A DNA stretch of 64,000 nt from Litomosoides sigmodontis (Eukaryota > Nematoda > Chromadorea > Rhabditida > Onchocercidae), in assembly GCA_963070105.1 (NCBI GenBank), contig OY718803.1:5934507-5998506 (forward strand). Reading direction: 5' to 3'. Under the pieces are notes generated by a model. That model was not told the DNA's origin. It did no database searches and saw only the letters and a list, made by a program, of their open reading frames with translations. Positions 34,656 through 47,394 of the stretch are shown here, piece by piece; within the stretch, counting starts at the first letter, position 1, and every line of letters begins with the position of its first letter. The position numbers were made by a program, and so were the translations under genes.

Positions 34656-37468
34656 CTACGATTGGGCGCACTGGACGTTATGTGTGCCACCACCACCACT
34701 CATTTCTTCGTCTTCCTCATCGACATCATCCTGATAAACTTCACCTTGACCACTACGACCTCTTTTTTCATAACGGCGCTCTTCGTAAGACATCAGAGAA
34801 ATTTCTTCTACATTTTCGCCTTCAGGTAATGGACCTGTTTGCGGACGCCCACCTAAGAGTGCTTCTAAACACTGAAAAAGCAAACAATATCGGATTCATT
34901 TTGATGTAAATTTGATAAAAATTTCGTTTAAAACTGATATAATGTAACGATTAAGAGGGACGTGTGCTTAAGGGACGTTACGAATTAAACCAAAATCTGA
35001 AATTCTTTACAAAACCAATGAAAGCAGGTAAAAGAGTTTTTGAGATCTATAGTGATTTATTGACTCAAAAGGAACCCGAAAATGTCTCAAAGTTTCACTT
35101 CAAAATAAAGCTGAAACAAGATAAAACCTTGTAGTCACTTTCGCTTTTTAAGAAATTGTCTTCCGGAAATTCAATCTTGAATTTGATGAATAGAACACCT
35201 GCGCCACCCAGACTATCCACTGCAGGCATCCCTTCATTACGAATGCCACGAATGCAATCTGTTCAAAAATTTTCATTTATATCTGCTCTTTTGTTCACAA
35301 TTTTTTTATTAAACTCGATATAAGAACTTGTGCACCATTATAAAAAAAATCATTACTCATAAGTATGTGCAAAATATCGGCCATGCTTCTTATCAGAATA
35401 TGAGTCAAATGTTTCTGCCAATTAGACCTTCTTTAACTGTTGGACCAATGATATATCAGGACAAAGATGCCCGACGAAGCTCCGCATATCTGATAAAGCG
35501 AAACCGAGAGAAATGTATCCCACAGCCCTTCGCCAACTCATTCTCAGATGTTACTGTCCCATACTGCGCAAGATCCACAAAAGCTCTTCTCGAGAACAAA
35601 TATTAAGGTTTGTGAATAAATAAAAGTACCTGGCTCTAAAATATCATTGGGTCGAGTAGTTACTATCAGTTCTCTGCCATCCAAGTGTTTGATTACAAAC
35701 TGACAACCGCAAAGTGCATCGTTTAACGATATTTTTCTGAAACAGATTCTCACTTTAATTTACAACACTTCAAAATATAGTAAATGCTGAAAATCAAACA
35801 ACATAAATTGTCATATAATACACAACGGTTATGTTCCATAACGTCTGTACAGAAATCATACATTTAGACTTACTTCTGCATGAGTAAATTGTCACCCTGT
35901 CTCTGGAAAATATCATGCGGTTTAGACTGCACCACAATTATCACATCACCTGGTTCAACTCCTGGCTATAAAAAAAGGCAAGATCAAACAATTAAATCTT
36001 TTTAAAACCTTTTTCTGTTTGTAAACGATAATCAAAATTTAATTTGACTGCTACATTTTCAAACACAGAGAATACAGAACCTCCTGATCTCCTTCACCCC
36101 TAAAACAAATTTTTTGTCCGTCGTGCATTCCTTTCTGAATTACCACTTCCAACATCTTTTTCTCAGTTAAAGTTTTCTCGCCTCTACATGTCTTGCATTG
36201 ATCTTTCTCCGGTATCTTTGCCCCTGCAATCCATTCATTAAAAACGTAAGTGAAAGCGCTGTCTAAGGACTGAATTTCAAAACGAAAAGTGCGTCTCAAT
36301 ATATTTTCAAACAAGTCCAAACCTGTTCCGTTGCAATCTGGGCATTGTATTTGCATTTGCTGGATCAGACCGGAACCCAGTTTCCTTATGATGTTCTTGA
36401 CACCAGCTCCACGACAGTCTTGACAGTCATACGAAGCTCCCTCTTTACCACCACGACTAAAAAAGTGAGAAGAGTTTGTAATTATTAGAAAAACAATCCA
36501 TGAGTACTTCATAAACTTCAACACTACACGGGCAGATTTCAAGACGACGGTTACATATAACAATTATTAACCTAAATCAATATCACAATATCTGCACAGT
36601 TTTCTGGCCACTACCCTTTAATCAACAAAAATCAATAAGGACATTGCAGATACAGACTTGTCCAAATTATGCATTAGGCAAAAAGGACATTAATGCACAT
36701 CCCTTCTGGAAGAAAAGGCCTATTTGAAATTTACAGCAGATACCTGCAGAACTTAATCTTGAAATTAAGTATATACATATCTCTAACTCACCCGTGACAA
36801 GTGCTGCAAATTACTCGCTTTGACAGTTGTAATTTGGATTTCTTGCCATTATAGAGATCTTCCAGAGATACTTTTAGTGGGTGCACCATATCCTGACCGC
36901 GCATTTTCCTTCGCCGTCCACCACCACCACCAAAAAATGATGAAAGTGGACCACCACCAAACAGCGTTGAAAAAAGGTCCTCGGCACCGGAAAAGCCTCC
37001 TACAAATGATACATTATACTCTGATGTAAACTTATGAATTTTAAATGTGTATCTTTCACCTACCACTATCGCCTTCTTTAATACCGTCGAGACCTCTAGC
37101 GTCATAAACTCCTCTTCGCTCTGGGTTACTTAGCACTTCATAAGCAAATGATATTTCTTTGAATTTATCGCCATGAGATGGATTTTTATCAGGATGGTAC
37201 TCCTTCGCCAAATGTCGATAAGACTAAAAACCAAATCAAAATGTTAACAATTCATCAGCAATCTTCGTGGAATTTCATCACTGTGGGAAAACTTTGCTAA
37301 AATAAATATTATTTTATTGCTTCTCTTTCCTCTTGAAAAAATTTTTCGGGAAGCCACCTTTTTAATTTCGTCATCGGTAGCATTTGGCTGCACTCTTAGG
37401 ATATCATATAACGTCGTATCCACTGGACCATTCGTACGACCGCCACCGTTCATTCGACGAAAAAACAT
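34656..37468 (-). CDS. dnj-19: Type A DnaJ/Hsp40 co-chaperone, DNAJA2-like
   Basis: A cytosolic Hsp70 co-chaperone that stimulates Hsc70 ATPase and delivers unfolded clients. Minus-strand exons between 37468 and 34656 encode the full type A layout. The J domain has [21 protein letters not shown] and an HPD tripeptide in [13 protein letters not shown] Gly/Phe-rich linker follows ([21 protein letters not shown]). The zinc region has all four CxxC elements ([33 protein letters not shown]). Client-binding beta domains include [20 protein letters not shown] and the second-domain segment with DALCGCQF. The last exon (34656-34872) ends VQCAQS, a CaaX box predicted to be farnesylated. The VQCA ending and PVDTTLY start point to DNAJA2 rather than DNAJA1. 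The large frame at 36051-36563 includes unspliced introns. Confidence 0.93.
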
Positions 37469-40113
37469 TGCTGTCGGCTTTTCTTAAATCAGTGCCTTTA
37501 TAGAATAATTAAAGAAAGACTAGAAAACCTATCGCAAATTGAAACTAAATCTAAAAATAAAAGCATGCCAGCAGCAGTTGTCACTTCCACAGGACAGCCG
37601 CCATAATTGTCCTAGAGCTCAAGTATTAAAAAGGAAGTCAAAGTATGATGAAGTACTATTACTTCATCTACATCAAGGCAATTTTCGTCCAAATTAATTA
37701 TTCATTTTACTGAAATCAGCGAAGAAATAAGGGACAAAAAGTATGAAACTGATTCAATGCTCATTGAGTAGAAGGAAATGTGGAGGTTTGATGACGTCGT
37801 ACAAAGAGTGGTCACAAGGTGAGTGATGGAATAGTGATCCATGTTTTCCAAAGCTGATTGAGTGCACTTTTCATCTGGACAGCTCAAACTAAACAAGTCA
37901 TCCTGACCTAGATGGTACCAACCAGAGATGAAATGGAGTCCGACTGATCTCTTCCTCGCCTCCGCAAACACATTACCACCCCTGTGCCCCTCTTTATAGA
38001 AAGTTCTAGTCCCACCGCCATATCACTCTCATCAGTTACGGTAGTGCATCGCTCCGAGTTTTCAGGCACTCATTGCAGCCCAAAATGATATTTGTAACGC
38101 TCGGAATCGAGAAAGATGGATAAGTCTGATTTGGGTTGGATAAGCCTGATTTCGGTTTTCGTGTTTTAGATTTCGAATAGGTGTGGAGAAAGTTATAATT
38201 GTCCATACATAACTTTTTGTAAAGAAAGGAAAGTGCTGAACGTGGCAAACGAGATGTATGCTAGAGATACGCCAAATGAATGGTCAGAGTAGACAGACAT
38301 ATCTTGTTTGCATACAACCGCTCAGTTATGTTTGCTTATTGCCACCTTTAGCGTGGGTAGCCGTGCGTTGCGATACGGGTCAATTAAGATTTGAATTAAT
38401 AATTTATAGAAATGTGACTGAAATGAACAGACATGGCTATGATTGCAAGCAGCAGTTTTCCAATGAGGTTCACTGCCAATGTTTGTTAGCGATTGTCTTC
38501 ATCATTGTTTCGAGCAAAATGAGCAAGTTTCTGGGCAACTTCTGTCCATCGCATGCGTAAGCAATCATAGCCGTTGTAAATTGCAGGCGTGTGGGCTGTA
38601 AACTTTATAAATACATAACCTCCTCTAAAGTTTTCGTGTTAAAGGAAACAGGTGGTCTGAAGCAAGGGCTACACTCTCAATTTTCACGGTCCTGAACCTG
38701 AACCTCGGATTTTTGCACACACTCATCTTTCGTCTACCCACTAATGCTTCATTAAAAATCGACCGCAAATCTTGCGGTTGTATTGTGCTAGAATTTTTGT
38801 TCGAAATTGTAAAATGTTCACTTTTCTTCTGCTCTTTGTTCTAAGTGTACTGCAAAAAGCTATTACCTTGATAGGCATGAATTGAAAAATGATCGTTGTA
38901 ATGAGACTGCTCACTGGGAGCATAATTAATGAACATAGCTTGTCCTTCACCCGATATATATAAATACTCGCCTTGAGTTAAGAGTTTTATTTAAGCGATC
39001 CGCAGCTATGTTTGATCAGTTTTATGAATGCTTCTGTCTTAAAACATTATTCGAGAAGAGGGGAAATCGAAGTTCAGGCCTACAGCAAAATGAAGGTGAA
39101 ATGATTTTTCCACCGATTTATCATCTGTAATTCTTTATCTGTCTGTATTTTTATTCCATAACGATTCATTGTTGCATACCAGCGTATTTCGTTTCAATGG
39201 ATTTACCATTAACTAGTATTTCTCGTGTTACTTTCATATTGGGATGTACCTAAATCTTTTCTTCCGGTTAATCATCAGTTCGTAAAACATCGTTGCAAGC
39301 ATTACATCACTCAAGTTCAGATTGCAACTCCTTAGAATGTAATACTTACAGAAGTCCGATACCTTCTCTTTTCTCAGAAGAAAATAGAGCACAGGAAAAA
39401 GAGGTAAACAAAAACTATGCCATTTAAATTTTGCGTGTTCAACAAGTAGTAAAGTGCCCACAACATAAATGACACGATATTGTTGGCCCTTTAGCAGTTG
39501 TTGGGAGCAACCGCTTCCCTCCATTACAATGCAGCGAAATGATCTGAAGGTTTTACAACTCATAACTCATCACCGTAACAAATCGCTGGAGGAGGTGCGC
39601 ATGTGCGGACGTCGTATGTGTGGGTGGAACGTGAATGTTTATCAGGCAGTCAAGGAAACACATGAGAGGCCTCATATCTACATGAAAATTTGTATTAGTG
39701 CTTGAATTCTTCGTGATACAGGAAAAGTCAGAAATATAATACGCAGTTACACAGTGACTAACTTCAGCCGTCACGGCTTTCATAAATCTTACTAACTGTT
39801 AGTTTGAAATAAATTATGCAATTGTATGATATAATTGTAAACTTGTTAATTGTAAACTTGAATTACATTAAATTCGAATGACTGCTATTGAGAAGTACCG
39901 AAATAATGGAAATGTAATGACCAGTTCTCCCGGAAGCTGTAAATTTCAGTTCTAATCATCTTCAGTTACACAATGCTTTAGGGGTATTGTACAATTACTA
40001 CGAAGTGTACAACCTGAAAAAATCTTTAGGATGAAGAGCAAACGTTCCAAGGCATATGGAAGAAGCAGGATGATCTGCTAGAGTATATTGCTTTCCAACG
40101 ACATTTTATAGCA
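37469..40113. other. Intergenic region upstream of the DnaJ gene
   Basis: About 2.6 kb with only short frames on both strands and no recognised product. A 12-bp inverted repeat (38435-38446 with 38561-38572) is the only structure noticed. Confidence 0.5.
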
Positions 40114-40784
40114 TCATGACAAAATGAAGAAGAGTGGTAGTGTAATGGAGATAATAATTGCAAGGGATGACGAAGCAGTGTTGCACAAGTCTCGATCATT
40201 GCAGCAGCAGAACATTGTTTTGCTACCAAATAGGTCCTGCTCCACGCATTTGTTTTTGTTAAGCTGAAAAGTCGGCATATTTAACTGATCAGGAAAATGA
40301 AACCACTTGTAAATGCCATATAATTCCCACACATCAAGGATTGCCGGACTCTTCCTTTATCTGGACGAGTTATATAAAGGTCCAGTTAAGCAACCTTTTT
40401 TATCGCCGGTCATAATTGGGTGTTATGCTCTTGAATATTAGCACACAAAAGGAAAGAAATCAAAGTGCAAAATTCTCCTAGACAAGAAAAGAGATCAAAA
40501 TCACTTCGCAACAAATCCTTTTATCTTCTTCAGCTATGATGAAGGGGACTTAAACTAACATAACAGCGTATAGTGGAGCATCCAGCCTTTTTAACTGTAC
40601 TTAATAAATTGACATCGGCCATGGCTATATAGCAAGAATCGGTTTCCTTATTGCAAACTTCTTTGGTGGTGCCGACGGTTTGGCCGCGGACAATCGAAAA
40701 ACCGGTGTAGCATTCGAGTGAATTGACCACATTCCAAATGAGTGATGAATGCAGCAACAAGAATGTCAGCGTTGTTGGCATCAT
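40114..40784 (-). CDS. Secreted Ly6/uPAR-type small Cys-rich protein, probably GPI-anchored
   Basis: Two minus-strand exons (40784-40560 and 40263-40114) join at a TAT/GTTAGT donor and a CTTTTCAG acceptor in phase 0 to give 124 residues. The N-terminus is a signal peptide (MMPTTLTFLLLHSSLIWNVV). The mature part is a three-finger-type domain starting LECYTG, with cysteines in CNKETDSCYIA, GCSTIRCY, KCVEQDLF and the diagnostic end FCCCNDRDLCN. A hydrophobic C-terminus (SLAIIISITLPLFFILS) after DLCN fits a GPI-attachment signal. Nematode Ly6 proteins of this layout include the ODR-2/HOT group and others. I cannot assign an orthologue. Confidence 0.8.
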
Positions 40785-43700
40785 GTACAGTACTCAATCA
40801 TACAATTGGTTATTTTCCAGAATTTCTGAAAAATAAGTTAAGAGCGAAATGCTGAAGCATTTTGTGCATCAAAAGTTCTGAGACGATAAAGCTTTGCTTG
40901 CTTATAACTTCATAGCAGCCACGGACAATGAGGAAGTCCTGAGAAGGAACGAAAGTCTAAGTCAAACAGTTCTCCATAATTAGCTTAAGAAATTAGCTAA
41001 AAGAATAGAAGAAATGCCGAGCGGAGAAGAGAAGAAATAGAGAGGAGCGGAATGTCTGCTTGCACTAAATTTCTTCTGAAGTATTTTTTGTGTGGTTAAT
41101 TCAGGTAGGTGATGAATGACTCTCTCCTTGAAATGATTCATGGGAAACAATTAAGGCATTTCTAATGTGATTATTTCAATCGATCCGGCAGCCACCTACA
41201 CATCTACAAATTCATAGAGTCTCAAAAATTTGAAGTAAACAGCGTTATCGCCTTGAATGCGCTTAGGTGTTGTACGTACACGGCTCGTGAAGAAATTATC
41301 ACTGTCGAAGAAGTGCATGGCTGCTTGGGTTGGATCAGATACTGTTGTGAATGCATGCGTCTATGCGCATCGTACAGACGATATCTGCGTGGCTTTCTTT
41401 TAACTAAGGCATTATCTCTTTCACGGAAACTTACAATCCCTCATACCGATACGGTGGCTGACAGCACTGGACAGTGGGCTGGACAGTGGCTACCAAATTG
41501 GCGATTGCGTTATTTGTGGCACTGCCTATGTTATTGAAGAAACTATGGTTTTTATGGTGGAAACACCGGGCTATTTATTATTTGTTCAACAACAGTAGTA
41601 GCTGCTAGTGTTTCGATCATTTCTGGGGATTTTGGTAGAAAAGAAAGAAAAGAAGAGTCAGAGCGGAGAAAGAGACAGAGCGAACTCATTAATTCGTACC
41701 ACAAGCCCGTCAAACGTTTCGAGCAAGAAATTTGCTTCATTCAAAATTTGAGATAAAATCTGAGAAGCGCCCTCTCACCCCCATCCGCCAATCTCTTCAT
41801 TCGTGGTGTACTTATCATGGTTAGAAATGTTTTATTGAAATTATTTTGTTCAAAAATAAGGGGAATGAGAGTGCAGCGCGAATAAGTAATGAATTCCTAA
41901 GTCTACCAAACCTGTAATTCGTGGCACTGCACACTCATCCGAAACTCTTCGCTGTACACCCAAAATACGAAGCACAAAAGATGGCAAACAAAAGCAAACA
42001 GCAAATTAATCATCGATGAGCTGTCGCTGAACCCGTCGTTTCCGTCCTCGCTGAATTTTACTGCTAATAATCAACGATTCGATTGATTCAGTTAAATTTA
42101 TTACTCACGTTCTTTTATTCAGCCTTTTTTTGCCAAGTGCAGGATGAGATGAATAATCTAATTTCGCTAGAAAGAATGACTGGTGGTGGACAACAACGGA
42201 GAGTGTCGGATGATCGCTAGTACGACGTGTGTGTGTGTGACTGTCGCAGCAACTTTCGATTGAAATAAATTTTTCGATAAAATTTCCGTTTAAGAGAGTG
42301 GTACGAATACATTTGGAAATGTGTACATCCAGGCACATGCGATTCATCTCACACTTCCAATGTGAAGAAGTTCAGTGAAGTGAATGCACGTGTTTGCATT
42401 ATAAATCACGGAAACATCCGATCTTCCCCTTGACGTCATTTATCTGCAAATCTGTGATCAATGGTACGTTCCGTCAACTGGAATATCATTTTTCTTCCTG
42501 ATCGTTGCAACTGACGTAAATTTCAATTAGTTATCACCGAGGAATGTTTCTGCAACACGTCACTGCTATTTTTTTATTTTAAGGATGATAGGTGACGCAG
42601 AGGTCAAGGCTAGGTCAAGTCTCCATATTTCTGAACATCTGTTTGGAAGCGCTCCTTACTTCTCACTAGGATCAACAGCGTTCAACTAATTGCTAATAAA
42701 GATGTGTTCAGTGATTGCGCAACCAGTCAACAACAAGCAGGAAATTGCATTCAGCAACGCTGATGTAAATGAAAATATTATTGGCAATTAAAATAAAATG
42801 ATTCGTATTACCGACATTTAGTTATTATTATTATTCAGCATTCTCTATTATTATGCTAATCAGTCTTGTCGATCACCGACCTCCAGTTCTTTTTAAAATT
42901 CAGTTGATTTCAGTTCCTTTTCGAAAGTCATACTTGAACTTGTTACCTTATGTAAGCACACAGAAATTGAAATCGTTGGCAAAATACGAACGCTTTCGAT
43001 ATAACAATTTGTTGTAAAAAGGACTTTAAAATGCATTGGCTAGTGCAAGCTATCTCTGATAACGCAGATCATCTGATATGCCACAATTATCTACACAAAA
43101 AATTTCACAGTGCTTCAGTGAATGATTTCCCCATGCATACATGTGGGAAATATGCACAAACAAATTTTAAGTCACGTAGGGAAGAGCTAAGTAGTTTTAA
43201 AACCTAATTTCGATTTTTAGATTTCGAAAAGTGCAAGCGATAAAGCTTTATTCAAAATGCATCGTTTTTTGCGTTAGCAATTGTCAGGTAGCTATTTTTT
43301 ATGCATACGTATGTATTCATATTAAATTATCTGAAGATTCCCCCGCTGCAGCTGACCAGTTGAGGGAACTGCCTGTCGGGAAGTGAACAGTAACAAAAAA
43401 TTACTCACTTATCAATCGCTTGTCAATGTGGTACATGATGTGAAGCAGAGGAAGTTGTTCGCCATTGCAGTGTCCGGATGCTTTTGTTAATTAGTAATTA
43501 ATATGCTATGCTATTATCGAATGTGAATAGTACTGCCGCTGTCAGCCTTTTGTGAAGGAGGTGAGGAACGGTAAGGCGCTGCGGGGGGTGCAGCTAACCT
43601 CAGAGCATTAGAAGAAAGGGCGCAGATTGACATTACAAAAACGATCGGCAATCTGTTCCAAAGATGACAATGAAAATATGTGTTTGAACATGTCATCGAG

Positions 43701-43927
43701 GCGATGATACCGCTACTGATGGGATTATTGTGATTTGCATACTTCCTCTTTGACATCACCGACTCAGAGTCTTTTTTATTTTTAATTTTTTTTTTTCATT
43801 CGTTTGAATAATTGATTTAATAAAATTATTTAATCTAAAAATTTGCGACATTTTTTAACGCATTCCATCGTTCCAAAAACAAACAAATAAATTTTGCAGT
43901 GATTTAAGAAGTCCTACAAGCTAATTT
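40785..43927. other. Intergenic region, no supported gene
   Basis: Short frames only, several of them GC-richer but with no family resemblance. A short GT-rich patch lies near 42230 and a TTATTATTATTATT patch near 42824. Confidence 0.45.
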
Positions 43928-45040
43928 TTAATTAATTAATTTAATTGTTGAAACAGTGAGAATATAGTCCTCTCTGCTAAGGCAAATTCCCGCATTCCTT
44001 GAATGGCTGATTCCCCGGCTGATAAATAATGAGTGATTATTTAAAGGCTCTCTTATAGGATGGGGAGACGAATAGAGAAATTTTAGTAAACTCTCAGAAA
44101 GCTTATCAAAATTTGACAAATTTTTGACAAGCTGCAACCCTTCCAGTCGAGTTGTCCTCCAGATTGTCATCTGATTATGAGGAATTGCTGTAAACAAAAT
44201 CATGTCTTCATCGATGAAGAAAGCGACGTCTTCTTGATCATCAAATCTGTTGGCTCCAAAGTCAATCGTTGAGTACAATCTTGAAAAATGTCCGTATAGG
44301 TGACCGGCCCTTGGGATTGTTGCAAAATAAATTTCAGTATGTTTTCAAAATTTTTTAAGTTCCTTATCTTCTCAATGATTTCGAATTTAGAAATTGGGAA
44401 TGCATTCAGTGTTTGTAATTTAGTTTGCACCTGATGCGTTGATCTTTTCCGGAAATGCTATATCGTAAGGAATGCACTTTCAAAAAATTTGCAAAGGAGC
44501 ATAGAAAGCTTTTGTGATGGACATTAATTGGAAAATTTCTTCACTTTCCTGAATCATATATTTAGTGATAACTGTCCAGTCATAAGAACCTCCATGTCTC
44601 CCGCTGTGCCATACCCTCTCCTGCAACCCCCGACGCCCGCGGTGGGGAACGGCACTATTGTCTGTCCCCAAACGCAAAAATTATGCTGTTGGCGATAACT
44701 GCGCCATTGGAACAATTTGCGCATGTAATGAAGTCGAAGGTGGTAGTAGTGATGAAATGGGATGATGAAAGATGAAGCAGTGATCCATTTGGAAAACATC
44801 AGAAGCATAAGCAGTGAAAATTGAAGGGATTTTAGAATCGATAGGATCAAATAGTAACTTCAAGTTGTCAATTGCAGTAATTGTTGCTGATTCTTCATTT
44901 TCCCTAAATATTTGCTGGAAAATTGAAATTTCAGCATTCTCTTCTTCCAGCAACAATCTTGTGAAGAGAGATGAACGAGGAAGCTTTCTTCCATTAGCGC
45001 CCAGCAAAGTATCGCTCAAGTGCCGTCTTCTGCTCCTTGC
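43928..45040 (-). CDS. Candidate exons of an unrecognised gene
   Basis: Minus-strand frames here look more protein-like than the surroundings. An acceptor-like TTTCTAG near 45040 opens a frame containing HLSDTLLGANGRKLPRSSLF, then LLLEEENAEISIFQQIFREN. Further on are KFEIIEKIRNLKNFENILKF (44200-44400), then DFGANRFDDQEDVAFFIDED and WRTTRLEGLQLVKNLSNFDK (to about 44020). Balanced charge and few low-complexity runs suggest coding, but I could not join the exons securely and recognise no domain. The 3' end near 43928 and the start are uncertain. It may also be a decayed gene. Confidence 0.3.
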
Positions 45041-46980
45041 TAGAAACAGATAATAGGCACTTGTTCAGTTAATATGAGCAACTATTTCGATTTAAGTATA
45101 CATCGAAATAATGATGAATTCGTAAAACAGACATTTCACTTCATTTTATTGCAATCATTAACCAGAGGTTGGCGGAATCTGTTACTCAATTTGGCCTCTT
45201 TCTTTATTAAACACTGTTCTGGCTAATTTTATGGCCTTTTTCTGATAGGTATTCGAAATGAGTTCCACTCCATCCCTGCACAACGCAGATTTCTCATTGA
45301 CAAATCTCATAAACAGGGAGGGAGATGTTTGAGAGAGAGAGAGAGAGAGAGAAAGATGAAGAAAATAGGGTGGATGCTTTATGCTTTCGTTGGAAAATTG
45401 AAATAGCTAAGAAATTGGTGAATGAGGAGTGGATGAATTGATTGGGCAGGGTTACATAACGTTGCGTCTAGAGGCCGTAGGGGTCAACACCTGCGAAAAC
45501 CCGCAACAACCATCTGCACACTTTTTGGCCTGGTTACTGTAGCTAATAGTATGCAACAAACAATAGTACAAAATAGAGCATTGCTTGCTTCCCTTACTCA
45601 AGCTAAAGCAACACATAGTTGATGACAGCAGCGCCGAATTGAAACTGTGAATTCCTGATAACACTCAACAAAAGCTTCCTCAAATTTCACGGATTTACTG
45701 CTTCCAACAAAAGGAAGTGCGGTGAGAACAATTAATTAACAATGCTTTGAAATAACTGTCTGATCAAATTTAAGCTGCGTTTGCTCTTTTGGTTCACTCC
45801 TCAGTAATATAATGAAGCATTTTTTGCAATTTTTTGTTGTATAAATATTGATCAGTTAGCAGAAATCATGGGATGCATGGGAGGAGAAACCGGATATCAG
45901 GTTAAGGATCGTGTATGACTTATAATTGAAGGTTGCTTAAGTGGACAGAGGGCAAGAGGCTTAGATAAGCATTGATATAGGTACAGGTGTTCTTCAAGAT
46001 TAATATGAGATGAACGAGAAGTATGCAGGAACAACAAGACTTTGAGTTATATCATATGACGCTTTTGATGCAATCGAACCACTCAAGCAATTAGTTGAAG
46101 ATCACGAGCTAACATTTCAAGCCGGATTTTAAAGGGTCAACTATTTAATCCAATAAATTTTGTTACCTTTTTTTTTAAAAATTTTCATAACGAAGAAATC
46201 AGTCATAGGCAACAGACGGATTTGGCAGTTTATCTTAGAGATACGCTAAGCATTCCTATCAGCTTCTAGCGGTCAGTAAGCCAATTGAAGTAAATATTTC
46301 ACAGACATGTAAAAAGTTACTCCTATTATCAAGTTTTATAAGCAGCAATTAAAAAGACAATGTAAAAAAGCGCTAATCCTGGAAAGCTTTGAAAATGCAA
46401 CAATAAGTTAGGAGATTGCTATGAAGTGGTAAATTAATTGCTTACCTTTAGACTTATCCTAAAGAATGAGATGTTACCGACAATATTCCGATAGTACTGT
46501 ACCTTTTCCTTTTTCTGTTAAGCGTGACCATACGTGCGATTAAAAAAATTGATGATAAACAGCGGCAAATTCAATAACAAAATATTGGGCACTTCACATC
46601 GCTATAATCAATCATTCCCGCTAACAGGACCTGTGCAATCATCACCATTTCCGCAAATCCATATGCCTGAAATTTATTCGGTAATCCAAAGGACGGTGAT
46701 CACAATTGAAATTTCAATCATCAATAGTACATTTCAACCATTCATAAGTAGTGAATGATGATTATTCTAAATAAATTCAAATCTTAACTTGACGACGTGC
46801 TATAAACTGATATTATGAATGCTCACGGAGCTTCTAATCAATGCTCAGAAATAATTGTAAAATGAAGTTAGTGAGAGTTCTAAAAATCAAATGCCTTTTT
46901 TAAAGAACAATCCAAAAAGTCACATTATAAAGATTCCCTTCCTTCTCTTCTTGTTCCTCAGAAGAGAAGCTTAGTTCTGG
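45041..46980. other. Intergenic region with GA repeat
   Basis: No supported gene. It contains a (GA)n tract at 45331-45352. Confidence 0.5.
45331..45352. repeat. (GA)n microsatellite
   Basis: Eleven GA units. Confidence 0.95.
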
Positions 46981-47394
46981 ATGAATGAAAGCAACTGTAC
47001 ATGGACAGGTCAACCAATAAGAAGCCTAATCCATGGTGAGACGCCCCTTTACCAACCATCCAAACGTACCGACCGTCTTGCCCGTCCGACTGACCCATCC
47101 CAGAAAATGTCAGATGCGCTGAAGAACAAATTCATGTTGAAGGCTAACAAAGAGGGTTTACTTATTAGCGAAGAGGACCACTTGCTTGGCTCAACAGTAG
47201 TTCGCTCGTTTTCAAAATTTCTTTTGAAACAAGGAGACTTCTAGACTTTGGCTTCTTTTAAATTTTAATTAAAGGTGCTCCAATATTTTGAATAAATCTT
47301 CCAGGAGCTTTTGCAAAAACAATGGGATATTTTTATAATAAACTGGTGCATCATCATCGCGCAATATTTAATCCTTCAAATTTCAGGGCTACAA

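Noticed and set aside
36051..36563. 170-codon minus-strand frame in the DnaJ gene
   Set aside because: It reads through introns between zinc-finger exons. Splicing gives the standard DnaJ zinc region.
38435..38572. 12-bp inverted repeat GGCTATGATTGC as a transposon end
   Set aside because: The arms are short, about 115 bp apart, without target-site duplication or coding content.
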